Assembly: GCF_019976755.1 (NCBI RefSeq)
Contig: NZ_AP023441.1
Span: 3,035,501-3,099,500, forward strand
DNA: 64,000 nucleotides
DNA from: Nostoc sp. MS1
Lineage (GTDB): Bacteria; Cyanobacteriota; Cyanobacteriia; Cyanobacteriales; Nostocaceae
Direction: 5' to 3'
Of the stretch, positions 8,146 through 16,772 are shown piece by piece (the first letter of the stretch is position 1; the number at the start of each line of letters is the position of its first letter). The position numbers were made by a program, and so were the translations under genes. The notes below the pieces were generated by a model. That model was not told the DNA's origin. It was given only the letters and a program-made list of their open reading frames with translations, and did no database searches.

Positions 8146-8904
8146 ATGCAAGCCAACTCTCACAGCTCACCTCGTGCTGCATCAGCTAGTACTAATTCTC
8201 ATTTAAGTCGATTATTAATACCACGCTCTCAGCGTCGCATGTTCTTTCTCCAATTTACCTTGATGACTATCATGGGTTGGGTTGTCGGTGGTATTGCCAG
8301 TATCGCTTTAGAAAAAATTATTTGGGAAAATTGGCCAAATTTAATTGTATCTGCGCCAGAAACTTGGGTTCTTTGGGTGAAATTCCTTAGCAATGTTTTA
8401 TTTGCTGTAGTCTTTGCGGCTGATCAAGCTTTAGTAATGCGCCGTTATCTTTCTGGGCGTTTATGGCTGCTTGCTACCAGCATCGGTTGGATAATTGCTC
8501 ATCATGTAGCTACAGCTTGGAACAACTATCTTTCATTTATTGCAACTACACTTAATGAAAATTTAACTATAGAAATAACATATATTTTGAGTTTTTTGTC
8601 AACGTTTGCCTACATTTTTTCCGGCATTTGGCTGGGATTATTACAATGGCTAGTTTTACGTCGCTATGCTGCTAAGTGTTGGTGGTGGAGTTTTTTCCCT
8701 TCCGTCTCTTTTGTGTGTATCAGTTTGTTAGTGTGGCTGCTTTCTTTAGGACAAAATTTACTTCCCGAAGTTTACCGAACTCCTGTATTGTATTGGAGTC
8801 AACAGGGATTTACCGCTATTATTCTAGGAATTATCCCGGCAATGGGCTTATGTAGTTTAAAAAGAAACTTACAACGCAAAGCTAAAATTACTAGCTCATC
8901 CTAA
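8146..8904 (+). CDS. Polytopic membrane protein of unknown function
   Basis: A 252-residue protein with several hydrophobic spans, at about residues 35-55, 80-95, 104-120, 150-175, 185-207 and 218-235. The charged N-terminal tail has SQRRMFFLQFTLMTIMGWVVGG. A repeated theme of tryptophan plus glycine in the spans (MGWVVGGI, IGWIIAHH, GIWLGLLQWLVLRR) resembles the imperfectly repeated membrane proteins common in cyanobacteria. I do not recognise a family or active-site motif. It lies 22 bases upstream of the oligopeptidase B gene on the same strand and may be co-transcribed. Confidence 0.75.
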   Translation: MQANSHSSPRAASASTNSHLSRLLIPRSQRRMFFLQFTLMTIMGWVVGGIASIALEKIIWENWPNLIVSAPETWVLWVKFLSNVLFAVVFAADQALVMRRYLSGRLWLLATSIGWIIAHHVATAWNNYLSFIATTLNENLTIEITYILSFLSTFAYIFSGIWLGLLQWLVLRRYAAKCWWWSFFPSVSFVCISLLVWLLSLGQNLLPEVYRTPVLYWSQQGFTAIILGIIPAMGLCSLKRNLQRKAKITSSS

Positions 8905-8926
8905 GTAGCTATTTGCTGGATTTAAA

Positions 8927-11011
8927 ATGCAGGTTGCAGATATGATAAACAAGGATAGGATTTCGCACAACCAAGTTACACCACCCATTGCAGAACAACA
9001 GCCTCATGTTTTAGAATTGCATGGCGATCGCCGCATCGATAATTACTTTTGGATACGTGATCTAGATAACCCAAAAGTAGTTGAGTATTTAGAGGCTGAA
9101 AATGCTTATACATCAGCGATGATGCAGCATACCGAGGAGTTGCAAAGCAAACTCTACGATGAAATGTTATCGCGGATTAAAGAAACGGATTTATCAGTAC
9201 CTTACCGTAAAGATAATTATTATTATTATTCTCGCACAGAAGCTGGCAAAGCTTATCGCATTTATTGCCGCAAACAAGATAATTTAGATGCGCCGGAAGA
9301 AATACTTTTAGATGAAAATGAATTAGCCGCAGGACATGATTTCTTTGAATTAGGTACATTTGCTATTAGCCCTAATCATCAAATTTTAGCCTACTCATAT
9401 GATACTAGTGGTTCTGAGCAATATACTCTGCTATTTCTAGACTTAAATACATATCAGTTATATCCAGAACAAATTGCAGAAACTTCTTATTCATTTTGTT
9501 GGTTTAACGATAATAAAACTTGCTTATATACCAAAATTGATGAGGCAAATCGTCCTTATCAACTTTATAAACATACTTTAAGCACATCACCAGAAAAAGA
9601 TGAGTTAATTTATCATGAACCTGATAATGCTTATGCCTTAGCTGTAGGCAAAACCCGCAGTCAATCATATATATTGATGAGTTTGCAAAGCAGCATCACT
9701 ACAGAGTTCCACTATCTAGATGCAAATAATCCAGATGGGGAATTTCAAATAATTTATCAACGGAAATCAGGAATAGAATATGACGTTGATCATCATAGTG
9801 ATTACTTTTATATAGTCACCAATGAAGAAGCAGTTAACTTTAAGTTGGTAAAAACTCCTATAGCTGCACCATCGAAGGAAAATTGGCAGACTATCATACC
9901 TCACCGTGAGGATGTGTTGCTATCAGGGGTGAGTCTGTTTAATAATCATTTAGTCATCTATGAAAGGAAAGATGGTTTAAAAACTGCCAGGGTGAGAAAC
10001 TTATCTACAGGGAGTGAAAAAAGTATTATCTTCCCTGAACCGACTTACCAATTCTCTGAAGGTAGTAACCCAGAATTTAATACTAATATCTTGCGGTTTA
10101 ATTATAATTCCTTAATTACGCCGCCTTCTGTGTTTGATTATAATATGGATACTCACGAACAAGAGTTGAAAAAACAAACAGAAGTTTTAGGCAATTACGA
10201 TAAAACTCAATATGGAAGTGAGTGGTTATTAGCTACGGCTGAAGATGGTAAACAAATTCCTATATCAATTGTTTACAAAAAAAGAATTGAAAAAAATGGC
10301 AAAAATCCTTTACTGTTAACAGGATATGGAGCCTATGGTGTCTCTTATCCAGCCTCATTTTCATCAGCTAGACTAGCTTTATTAGATAGAGGAATAGTAT
10401 GTGCGATCGCACACATTCGCGGCGGCGAAGAAATGGGGCGAAAATGGTATGAAGATGGTAAATTTCTCAACAAAAAGAATACCTTTACAGATTTTATCGC
10501 CTGCGCTGAGTATTTAATTAAAGAAGGTTGGACAGCAAGCGATCGCCTTGCAATTAGTGGTGGTAGTGCAGGCGGTTTATTGATGGGTGCAGTCATTAAC
10601 CTCCGTCCCGAATTATTTAAGGTTGTAGTTGCTGATGTCCCTTTTGTAGATGTTGTGACAACAATTTTAGATACCTCTTTACCCCTATCAGCAATGGAAT
10701 GGGAAGAATGGGGTAATCCCAACGATAAAGTCTACTATGACTATATGAAATCTTACTCGCCTTATGATAACGTCGAGGCGAAAGATTATCCCCATTTGCT
10801 AATTATTGCTGGATTAAATGATTCTCGTGTGAAATATTGGGAACCAGCTAAATGGACAGCCAAACTACGACAGCTAAAAACAGATAACAATGTTCTCTTG
10901 CTTAAAACTAATATGGATGCAGGACATAGTGGCGCATCTGGGCGTTATGAAAGCCTACGTGAACTGGCTTTTGAGTATGCTTTTATTTTAGATTGTTTGG
11001 GTTTAGTTTAG
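8927..11011 (+). CDS. ptrB: Oligopeptidase B (S9A prolyl oligopeptidase family)
   Basis: A 694-residue serine peptidase. The N-terminal half is the beta-propeller that filters substrates by size (RIDNYFWIRDLDNPKVVEYLEAEN at its start). The catalytic domain has AHIRGGEEMGRKWYEDGK and the nucleophile in SGGSAGGLLMGAV. It also has VPFVDVVTTILDTSLPLSAMEWEEWGNP, the aspartate in LNDSRVKYWEP and the histidine in DAGHSGASGRYE. Oligopeptidase B cuts short peptides after lysine or arginine in the cytoplasm. Two starts are possible (8927 or the ATG at 8942), and both keep the whole enzyme. Confidence 0.93.
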   Translation: MQVADMINKDRISHNQVTPPIAEQQPHVLELHGDRRIDNYFWIRDLDNPKVVEYLEAENAYTSAMMQHTEELQSKLYDEMLSRIKETDLSVPYRKDNYYYYSRTEAGKAYRIYCRKQDNLDAPEEILLDENELAAGHDFFELGTFAISPNHQILAYSYDTSGSEQYTLLFLDLNTYQLYPEQIAETSYSFCWFNDNKTCLYTKIDEANRPYQLYKHTLSTSPEKDELIYHEPDNAYALAVGKTRSQSYILMSLQSSITTEFHYLDANNPDGEFQIIYQRKSGIEYDVDHHSDYFYIVTNEEAVNFKLVKTPIAAPSKENWQTIIPHREDVLLSGVSLFNNHLVIYERKDGLKTARVRNLSTGSEKSIIFPEPTYQFSEGSNPEFNTNILRFNYNSLITPPSVFDYNMDTHEQELKKQTEVLGNYDKTQYGSEWLLATAEDGKQIPISIVYKKRIEKNGKNPLLLTGYGAYGVSYPASFSSARLALLDRGIVCAIAHIRGGEEMGRKWYEDGKFLNKKNTFTDFIACAEYLIKEGWTASDRLAISGGSAGGLLMGAVINLRPELFKVVVADVPFVDVVTTILDTSLPLSAMEWEEWGNPNDKVYYDYMKSYSPYDNVEAKDYPHLLIIAGLNDSRVKYWEPAKWTAKLRQLKTDNNVLLLKTNMDAGHSGASGRYESLRELAFEYAFILDCLGLV

Positions 11012-11027
11012 TTGTCAATCAGCAGGT

Positions 11028-11049
11028 GGTGGGCAATGCCCACCCTACG
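11028..11049. repeat. Dispersed palindrome GGTGGGCA-TGCCCACC
   Basis: An 8-bp perfect inverted repeat with one central base, followed by CTACG, lies just after ptrB. A near-identical element, extended to GTAGG...CTTACG, follows the membrane protein gene at 59615-59640. Both sit at 3' ends of genes. They are members of a dispersed palindromic repeat family and may act in RNA 3'-end formation. Confidence 0.6.
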
Positions 11050-11189
11050 AAATTATAAGGGTGTTCGGCTGTGATTCTCGCCATAGGGAATTGGTGCAAA
11101 ATATTAAGATTACGAATTTTGCAGGTGCAAGCCTTGTCGTTCGCGTTAGCGTTGCGTAGTAAAGACTATTACGAATTACGAATTAAATA

Positions 11190-12179
11190 TTAATTCTGCA
11201 CTTTAGGTTGAAATATTAAATATGTTCCCCCCAACCCTTCAACAATTGTACGTGTATTAGCAACCATCATATTTTGATAGGTATCGCCATCACTTGTGGC
11301 TTCACCCAATCCTTGGGTATATAATTGACGTTGCGATAAATTTACTTCCGCCTCCGTCGCTATAGATTCCATCACCTTGGATGTATCCAACATATCTGCG
11401 AAAATTGTCGGTACATTAGATTTTTGAATGTATTGAACCAGATTTTTTACTCGTTGGTCTGTTGCTTGTGCTTCGCTACCAAGAGTGACTGAAGGAATGC
11501 TATAAGCTTTTGTATAATAGTCCATAGCATTATTTGTTGTTACTAATATACGCTTATTTTTAGGAATGGTAGCAATTTTTAATTTAATCCAATTGTCAAG
11601 CTGACTCAATTCGCTTTTAATTTCTTTCGTATTTTCATTATAAATGGTATTATTGCTTGGCTGTAATTTCTTTAAGTTGCTATTAATCACATCCACCATT
11701 TTGATAGCATTCTTAGGATTATGCCAAATATAAGGATTATTGACTCTACGAGTATTAACAATAAATTGTTGTGGCTGAGTCACTGCAATTTGACCCACAG
11801 CAATTTTAGACGCAGATTTTTTGGTAGTATTAATTTGCTTGATTAATTGTGATTCCAGATTATAACCATTGTAGAGAATCAGATTAGCTTGCTCAATAGC
11901 ATTAATATCTTCTGCGGTTGGTTGATAACTCTGAGGGAATTGGTTGGGGGGAATTAGGCAAGTAAGATTAACTGTATTTTCAGCAATCTGTTTAGTTAAG
12001 TCACATAATACACTTGTGGTTGCAACAACTTTGGGCAGATTTTGATCAACTACATTAGTAGCCTGAGTTATCGATGTGGTTGTGGTTTGATTTCTACATC
12101 CAAAAAATCCGCTTATGAGAATGAATAGTATAACTTTTAAATAGAGGGAAGTTGGGGAAGATATACTTATCTGATTCAT
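11190..12179 (-). CDS. Cluster A-1 (Mn/Zn-type) ABC transporter solute-binding lipoprotein with altered ligand positions
   Basis: A 329-residue protein. A hydrophobic leader ends at GFFGC (Cys28, probable lipidation site), followed by a ZnuA/MntC-type fold: VVATTSVLCDLTKQIAENTVNLTCLIPP, ANLILYNGYNLE, NPKNAIKMVDVI and GDTYQNMM. The usual metal histidine in the PHxYEP motif is Gln83 (PQSYQP). The one in NPHxW is Tyr150, although His153 lies three residues on. The third position (TSEGAF or THDAF in relatives) reads TTNNAM. Only Asp299 remains. A GTG 24 codons earlier (12251) is the alternative start. No permease or ATPase gene is adjacent. Fold: confident; metal specificity: doubtful. Confidence 0.8.
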   Translation of the reverse strand: MNQISISSPTSLYLKVILFILISGFFGCRNQTTTTSITQATNVVDQNLPKVVATTSVLCDLTKQIAENTVNLTCLIPPNQFPQSYQPTAEDINAIEQANLILYNGYNLESQLIKQINTTKKSASKIAVGQIAVTQPQQFIVNTRRVNNPYIWHNPKNAIKMVDVINSNLKKLQPSNNTIYNENTKEIKSELSQLDNWIKLKIATIPKNKRILVTTNNAMDYYTKAYSIPSVTLGSEAQATDQRVKNLVQYIQKSNVPTIFADMLDTSKVMESIATEAEVNLSQRQLYTQGLGEATSDGDTYQNMMVANTRTIVEGLGGTYLIFQPKVQN

Positions 12180-12812
12180 TGTGCATACTGCGCTGCTTGT
12201 GCGTCTATTTTTAAGTAATAGTTCATTAATAAAATTTTTTATACTATTCACTGTTATTGATTGGATAAAAGTAAGAATAGGGATTAATAGAATTGTACTA
12301 ATTTTTAATTTATAGAAATTGGTTTTATATCCCCTCCCACAGCCGAGACGACTAAATCATAATCTTTTGGAGATTGCATCTTTATTGCTTACTCTCATCC
12401 CCAAGTTTTGTAAACTGCACCTGAGAACTTCCAGTAAAGAGAATTAAATCCGTATATCACCATAACTTGTTATGCTTCTATTGCATACTCTTTAACTTAA
12501 GCAAAGTATCCCAATAACATAAAGGACACACAGGAATTTATGTGTGGGATAAATATAATTTATCTTCATCCGTCAAGAAATATATTTAAGTTCCCATAAC
12601 TGATGCTCTCGCTCATATTTTGATAAATCCCTGTATAGCCTATCAATAGAGGAGCACAGCTATTAAATAGTGGACATTTTTGAGATAATTGTAAATTTTT
12701 TTAAATTTATGCAAACTTTTGTGATAATTTAAACACGGGAGCAAAATGTATCTTCAAAGACTTTTTGCTTCACCTTTTGTCCAGGTAAAAACTTCACGAG
12801 GTAGCCCTCTGT
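12180..12812. other. Long divergent spacer upstream of ocp
   Basis: About 630 bases between the solute-binding protein and ocp. The ocp-proximal 170 bases are AT-rich, with TTTAAATTTATGCAAACTTT and GATAATTT stretches at about 12697-12730 that could hold promoter elements. I cannot fix a start site. No gene or RNA is recognised. Confidence 0.5.
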
Positions 12813-13772
12813 ATGGCAATTACTATTGATTCGGCCCGTCGGATTTTTCCTAACACACTACAGGCTGATGCTGTACCAGCTTTGATCGCACGATTCAACC
12901 AGCTCAGTGCTGAGGATCAACTGGCATGGACATGGTTCGCTTTCTTAGAGATGGGTAAAACCGTTACAGTGGCTGCTCCTGGTGCAGCCAGTATGCAGTT
13001 TGCAGAAGCAATCCTGAACCAAATTAAGCAAATGACCTTTGAGGAGCAAACTCAGGTTATGTGCGATCTAGCAAACCACACAGATACGCCTATTTGTCGT
13101 ACTTATGCTACATGGTCTCCTAACATCAAACTAGGCTTTTGGAATCAACTTGGGGAATGGATGGAGCAAGGTGTTGTTGCACCAATTCCTGCTGGTTATC
13201 AGCTTTCAGCCAATGCTAATGCAGTATTAGAAACTCTGAAAACCCTTGATCAAGGACAACAGATTACCGTCCTGAGAAGCTCTGTTGTAGACATGGGGTA
13301 TGATGCAGGTAAATTGGGTGGCTACACTAGAGTTTCTGAACCAGTCGTTGCACCTAAAGATATTTCTCAGCGCAATCAAGTCAAGATTGAAGGGATTAAC
13401 AATCCTACCGTGTTGAGTTACATGAACAACTTGAATGCTAATGACTTTGATGAACTCATCAAGTTGTTTGTGGCGGATGGGGCTTTACAACCTCCCTTCC
13501 AAAGACCGATTGTTGGTAAAGATGCTATTTTGCGGTTCTTCCGCGAAGAGTGCCAAAACCTCAATTTGCTTCCAGAGCGTGGCGTAGCTGAACCCGCAGA
13601 GGATGGTTATACTCAGGTGAAGGTGACAGGTAAGGTGCAAACTCCGTGGTTTGGTGCAGCAGTAGGTATGAACATGGCTTGGCGGTTCCTGCTCAACCCT
13701 GAAGGCAAAATCTTCTTTGTAGCCATTGACTTACTAGCCTCTCCCAAAGAATTGTTGAACTTGGTTCGCTAG
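12813..13772 (+). CDS. ocp: Orange carotenoid protein (OCP1 type)
   Basis: A 319-residue blue-light photoreceptor that binds a ketocarotenoid and quenches phycobilisome excitation. The N-terminal helical domain spans about 1-165 and the NTF2-like C-terminal domain about 195-319. Visible key residues are Arg155 and Glu246 (the inter-domain salt bridge), Tyr203 and Trp290 (hydrogen bonds to the carotenoid keto group), and Trp41 and Trp110 near the other ring. Position 44, tyrosine in the Synechocystis protein, is phenylalanine here, and the linker is two residues longer. The gene precedes frp on the same strand, 153 bases away, the usual ocp-frp arrangement. Confidence 0.98.
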   Translation: MAITIDSARRIFPNTLQADAVPALIARFNQLSAEDQLAWTWFAFLEMGKTVTVAAPGAASMQFAEAILNQIKQMTFEEQTQVMCDLANHTDTPICRTYATWSPNIKLGFWNQLGEWMEQGVVAPIPAGYQLSANANAVLETLKTLDQGQQITVLRSSVVDMGYDAGKLGGYTRVSEPVVAPKDISQRNQVKIEGINNPTVLSYMNNLNANDFDELIKLFVADGALQPPFQRPIVGKDAILRFFREECQNLNLLPERGVAEPAEDGYTQVKVTGKVQTPWFGAAVGMNMAWRFLLNPEGKIFFVAIDLLASPKELLNLVR

Positions 13773-13840
13773 GAATATAAAGCATTTCTAGGTAATTAAA
13801 TAGCTAGCGATCGCCTACGGCGGGGCGCAGCCCATCGCAC

Positions 13841-13868
13841 TGAGCGCTCTTTTAATCAAGGGCGCTCA
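13841..13868. terminator. Hairpin between ocp and frp
   Basis: TGAGCGC (13841-13847) and GCGCTCA (13862-13868) form a 7-bp stem with a 14-base loop, preceded by a HIP1 site and a GC-rich repeat. It may attenuate or end ocp transcripts before frp. No clear T-run follows, so factor-independent termination is not certain. Confidence 0.4.
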
Positions 13869-13925
13869 ATTATCCTGAGTAAACAATCCTAACCAATTCA
13901 TACTGCAAAAATTTTAGATTGGATC

Positions 13926-14252
13926 ATGCAAGTGAGTGAAGCTGAGTGGACTGATACCGAGAAGAATATAGCCAAGACTGCCTTTGATCAAGCCTATAAG
14001 CGAGAGATTGAGGCTTTATTAAAACAAGTTCAACAGGAGGTTGATTCGCTCCAAAAGTTGGACGATCTTTGGCAATTACATGATTTTTTAAGTGCGAGAA
14101 GACATGAAATTGAGGGTAAATATAACTACCAATACTCAGCTTTGCTATTTGTCTTCGCTGGCTTAATTAAAGATGGTTGGCTGCATACGCACGAATTGGA
14201 AGGTTTAGCGAAAGACAAGCTATCCAAGGTTGCTGCTTTGGCTAGAATGTAG
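13926..14252 (+). CDS. frp: Fluorescence recovery protein
   Basis: A 108-residue, mostly helical protein. It carries the conserved DDLWQLHDFLSARRHEIEGKY core (Trp49, His52, Asp53 and Arg59 by my count), the face that contacts the OCP C-terminal domain. FVFAGLIKDGWL and the lysine-rich end DKLSKVAALARM also match the family. FRP detaches active OCP from the phycobilisome and speeds its return to the orange form, restoring light harvesting. It sits directly downstream of ocp, which supports the call. Confidence 0.95.
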   Translation: MQVSEAEWTDTEKNIAKTAFDQAYKREIEALLKQVQQEVDSLQKLDDLWQLHDFLSARRHEIEGKYNYQYSALLFVFAGLIKDGWLHTHELEGLAKDKLSKVAALARM

Positions 14253-14614
14253 CTTATCAATTGATAATTGACAATTGAAAATTGTTTTATTCAAGGCTTC
14301 CGCCGTGAGTTTCGACAGGCTCAACTACCGCGTCAGCCGAATGGTTTAAGACCTCTCCTTTCAAGGAGAAAAAATCAAAAAATAAATCCTTTTCTCCAAT
14401 TCTCTCACTTCTAGGGAGAGGGAAAAAGTCAATTGTTAATTGTTAATAGTCCATTGTTGAATGTTGTCATGATGGACAACCTGTTAGCGTGACCGGACTG
14501 ATTTATTGCATAAATTTCTTCTACTATATGTGTAGTTTATTAGTGTAAGATTTTAGTCTGGTGACGCTACTATAGTAAATTCAAAATTGCCATAACCTAT
14601 TTAGCTTCACATCC
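14253..14614. other. Repeat-rich spacer between frp and the WD40 gene
   Basis: Convergent spacer with CAATTGATAATTGACAATTG heptamer-like repeats (14257-14285) and a repeat segment at about 14298-14345. An imperfect inverted pair, TCTCCTTTCAAGGAGA and TTCTCTCACTTCTAGGGAGAG (two pieces near 14355 and 14400), could end transcription from both sides. No gene is seen. Confidence 0.5.
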
Positions 14615-15658
14615 TTAACCACCTAAACTTTTTACCCAAATAAATAATTCCCCTTTCTCACCACCTGCGGCTAATAGTTTACCTTGGGGATGCCATGCTA
14701 GGGTAGAAAACCCATCAGTAACGCCTGTGAGAATTTGAGATACTTGCTTGGCTTCATTCCATAGACACAGCCAGCCGTCAGTTGCGGCGGAAGCAAGTGT
14801 AAAGCTTTTGGGTGCAAAGGCGATCGTATTAATCACACCCACATGATTAGTCAAAACTTGCGCTTCCCATCCCAAGTTTTCATCCTCTAATTTTTCCCAA
14901 ACTACTATACCTTCCATACTAGAAGACGCTAGTATCGGCGCACCTACTCGACTATTTACTTCTGACCACGCTAACTGACGAATCTTACCAGGAAAGCCAC
15001 GCATCACCCAAGGGTCAGGATTATTCCATTCCAAAACGGTGATACTACGATCCATATTGCCAGAAGCCAGGAATTTACCGTCAGGCGACCATGCCATCGT
15101 CACACTCACCGTAGGCATATTGAGATTATAAGGTTCTTCATCCCAGTCTTGCGCGTGCCAAATTTTTACGCCCTTATTCCCACCGATCGCTAAATATTGT
15201 CCATCAATACGCCAATCAATACTTAATGCAGATGAGTCGGCAAAATTCAGGGTAGTAACAACCTCGCTACTTTCAGCATCCCAGACCTGTACATAACGCC
15301 CTAAACTAAAAGCTAACTGATTACCAGCATGACTCCAAGCAAGTTTGTCTACCCATGCAGGCGAATTTTCTAAAGTGGCGACTAATTCCCGTTCCCGCCA
15401 AATCTTCACCCGGCCATCTTGTCCGCCAATAGCTAAAAACTTGCCATCAGGGGAGAAAGCTAGACAATCCACTGACTGGCCAGTACTAGCTTGTAGTGTT
15501 GTCAAATCACCATCCTGCCAAATTACCACCTCCCCAGCCGCCGAAGCCGCAGCTAGGGTATCTCCTTGCGGACACCAGGCGATCGCCGTTACATACTCTG
15601 CAAGTGTCCCGGAAAAGTGTACTTCAAATTCCTTAGTTTTGCTGGTTGTTGGGTTCAT
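14615..15658 (-). CDS. WD40-repeat protein next to a COG0523 GTPase
   Basis: A 347-residue protein made almost wholly of WD40 blades: AIAWCPQGDTLAAASAAGEVVIWQ, CLAFSPDGKFLAIGGQDGRVKIW, SIDWRIDGQYLAIGGNKGVKIWH, TMAWSPDGKFLASGNMDRSITVLEW and others. It is about enough for a seven-bladed propeller used as a protein-binding platform. It follows the COG0523 GTPase on the same strand, 140 bases away, and may share its Zur-like control. A 17-codon upstream extension (PLSPSSPPSPSSS) comes from a purine-rich repeat, so the ATG at 15656-15658 is the start. No enzymatic motif is visible. Confidence 0.8.
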   Translation of the reverse strand: MNPTTSKTKEFEVHFSGTLAEYVTAIAWCPQGDTLAAASAAGEVVIWQDGDLTTLQASTGQSVDCLAFSPDGKFLAIGGQDGRVKIWRERELVATLENSPAWVDKLAWSHAGNQLAFSLGRYVQVWDAESSEVVTTLNFADSSALSIDWRIDGQYLAIGGNKGVKIWHAQDWDEEPYNLNMPTVSVTMAWSPDGKFLASGNMDRSITVLEWNNPDPWVMRGFPGKIRQLAWSEVNSRVGAPILASSSMEGIVVWEKLEDENLGWEAQVLTNHVGVINTIAFAPKSFTLASAATDGWLCLWNEAKQVSQILTGVTDGFSTLAWHPQGKLLAAGGEKGELFIWVKSLGG

Positions 15659-15664
15659 AGTTTT

Positions 15665-15765
15665 AGAAGATGAGGGAGAGGGGGGAGATGAGGGAGACAA
15701 GGGAGACAAGGGAGAAATTCTTACTTATAACTCAGCACGCGCTAAACGCGCCGCTACCGCTAACA
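15665..15765. repeat. GGGAGA minisatellite plus 36-bp dispersed repeat
   Basis: GATGAGGGAGA/GACAAGGGAGA units run from about 15665 to 15715. The segment 15730-15765 (starting ACTCAGCACGCGCTAAACGC) is identical over 36 bases to 52262-52297 downstream of mutS2. Both copies lie in spacers beside purine-rich repeats. Confidence 0.7.
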
Positions 15766-15800
15766 TGACTCAGCACTCACCACTCCCTACTCCCTACTCC

Positions 15801-16772
15801 CTAAACTAAACAAGCGAGGAAATCTTGCCTGAGTTGGTCTTCGTTTAAATTGCGGCCGATGAATACTAATTCGTTTTTGCGTTTTTCAGTTGATTTCCAG
15901 GGGCGATCGGGTCTACCATCAAATATCATGTGTACCCCTTGGAAGACAAATCTATTATCTTCACCAGCAATATTTAATATGCCTTTCATGCGGAAGATAT
16001 CAGGGCCTTGGGTACGTAATAATTCTGATAGCCAAGCGTTTAATTTTTCTCCGTCGAGTTCCCCTTCCTGAACTAAAGCCACAGAAAAAACTGTATCATC
16101 ATGTTCGTGGGTATCTTCACCTAAGAAATTTGGATCTATTTCCAAAGCACGGTCTAAATCAAAGGCTTTTACACCTAATAAGGCATCCATTGATAATTCT
16201 GAATTGCGAGTGCGGTAGATTTTGGCGATCGCATTCATCGACCGAATACGTTTTTCTAATTCATCTAATTCTGTTGGGGCAACTAAATCAGTTTTATTAA
16301 GTAAAATTACATCAGCAAAAGCAATTTGTTCTTGGGCTTCGTCTGCATCCCAATGCTGCCAAATATGCTTGGCATCAACTACTGTCACCACTGCATCTAA
16401 AGCCAGTTGACTTTGCATATCTTCATCTACAAAGAATGTCTGAATTACTGGTGCAGGGTCAGCCAATCCTGTAGTCTCAATTACTAAATGGTCAAACTTA
16501 TCCCGGCGCTTCATCAAATTACCAATGATGCGGATTAAGTCACCCCGAACTGTACAACAGATACAGCCGTTGTTCATTTCAAAAATTTCTTCGTCTGCAT
16601 CAATAACTAATTGGTTATCAATGCCTACTTCCCCAAATTCATTAACGATCACAGCAACTTTTTTACCATGTTCGTATGTGAGAATATGATTAAGTAGCGT
16701 TGTTTTACCTGCCCCCAAATAGCCAGTCAAAACAGTAACGGGAACTGAATCTGGAATTACGTCAGCTACCAT
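15801..16772 (-). CDS. CobW/COG0523-family GTPase, putative metallochaperone
   Basis: A 323-residue G3E GTPase. Walker A is in TGYLGAGKTTLLNHIL. The metal-binding CxCC motif is in NNGCICCTVRGDL, with ETTGLADPAPV and the guanine-specificity NKTD. A histidine/aspartate-rich linker (EDTHEHDD) precedes the C-terminal domain, which ends KNELVFIGRNL. The family loads or inserts metals such as zinc or cobalt. The Zur-box-like palindrome 30 bases upstream points to a role under zinc shortage. The WD40 gene follows on the same strand. Family is certain; the zinc link is inferred from the site. Confidence 0.92.
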   Translation of the reverse strand: MVADVIPDSVPVTVLTGYLGAGKTTLLNHILTYEHGKKVAVIVNEFGEVGIDNQLVIDADEEIFEMNNGCICCTVRGDLIRIIGNLMKRRDKFDHLVIETTGLADPAPVIQTFFVDEDMQSQLALDAVVTVVDAKHIWQHWDADEAQEQIAFADVILLNKTDLVAPTELDELEKRIRSMNAIAKIYRTRNSELSMDALLGVKAFDLDRALEIDPNFLGEDTHEHDDTVFSVALVQEGELDGEKLNAWLSELLRTQGPDIFRMKGILNIAGEDNRFVFQGVHMIFDGRPDRPWKSTEKRKNELVFIGRNLNEDQLRQDFLACLV

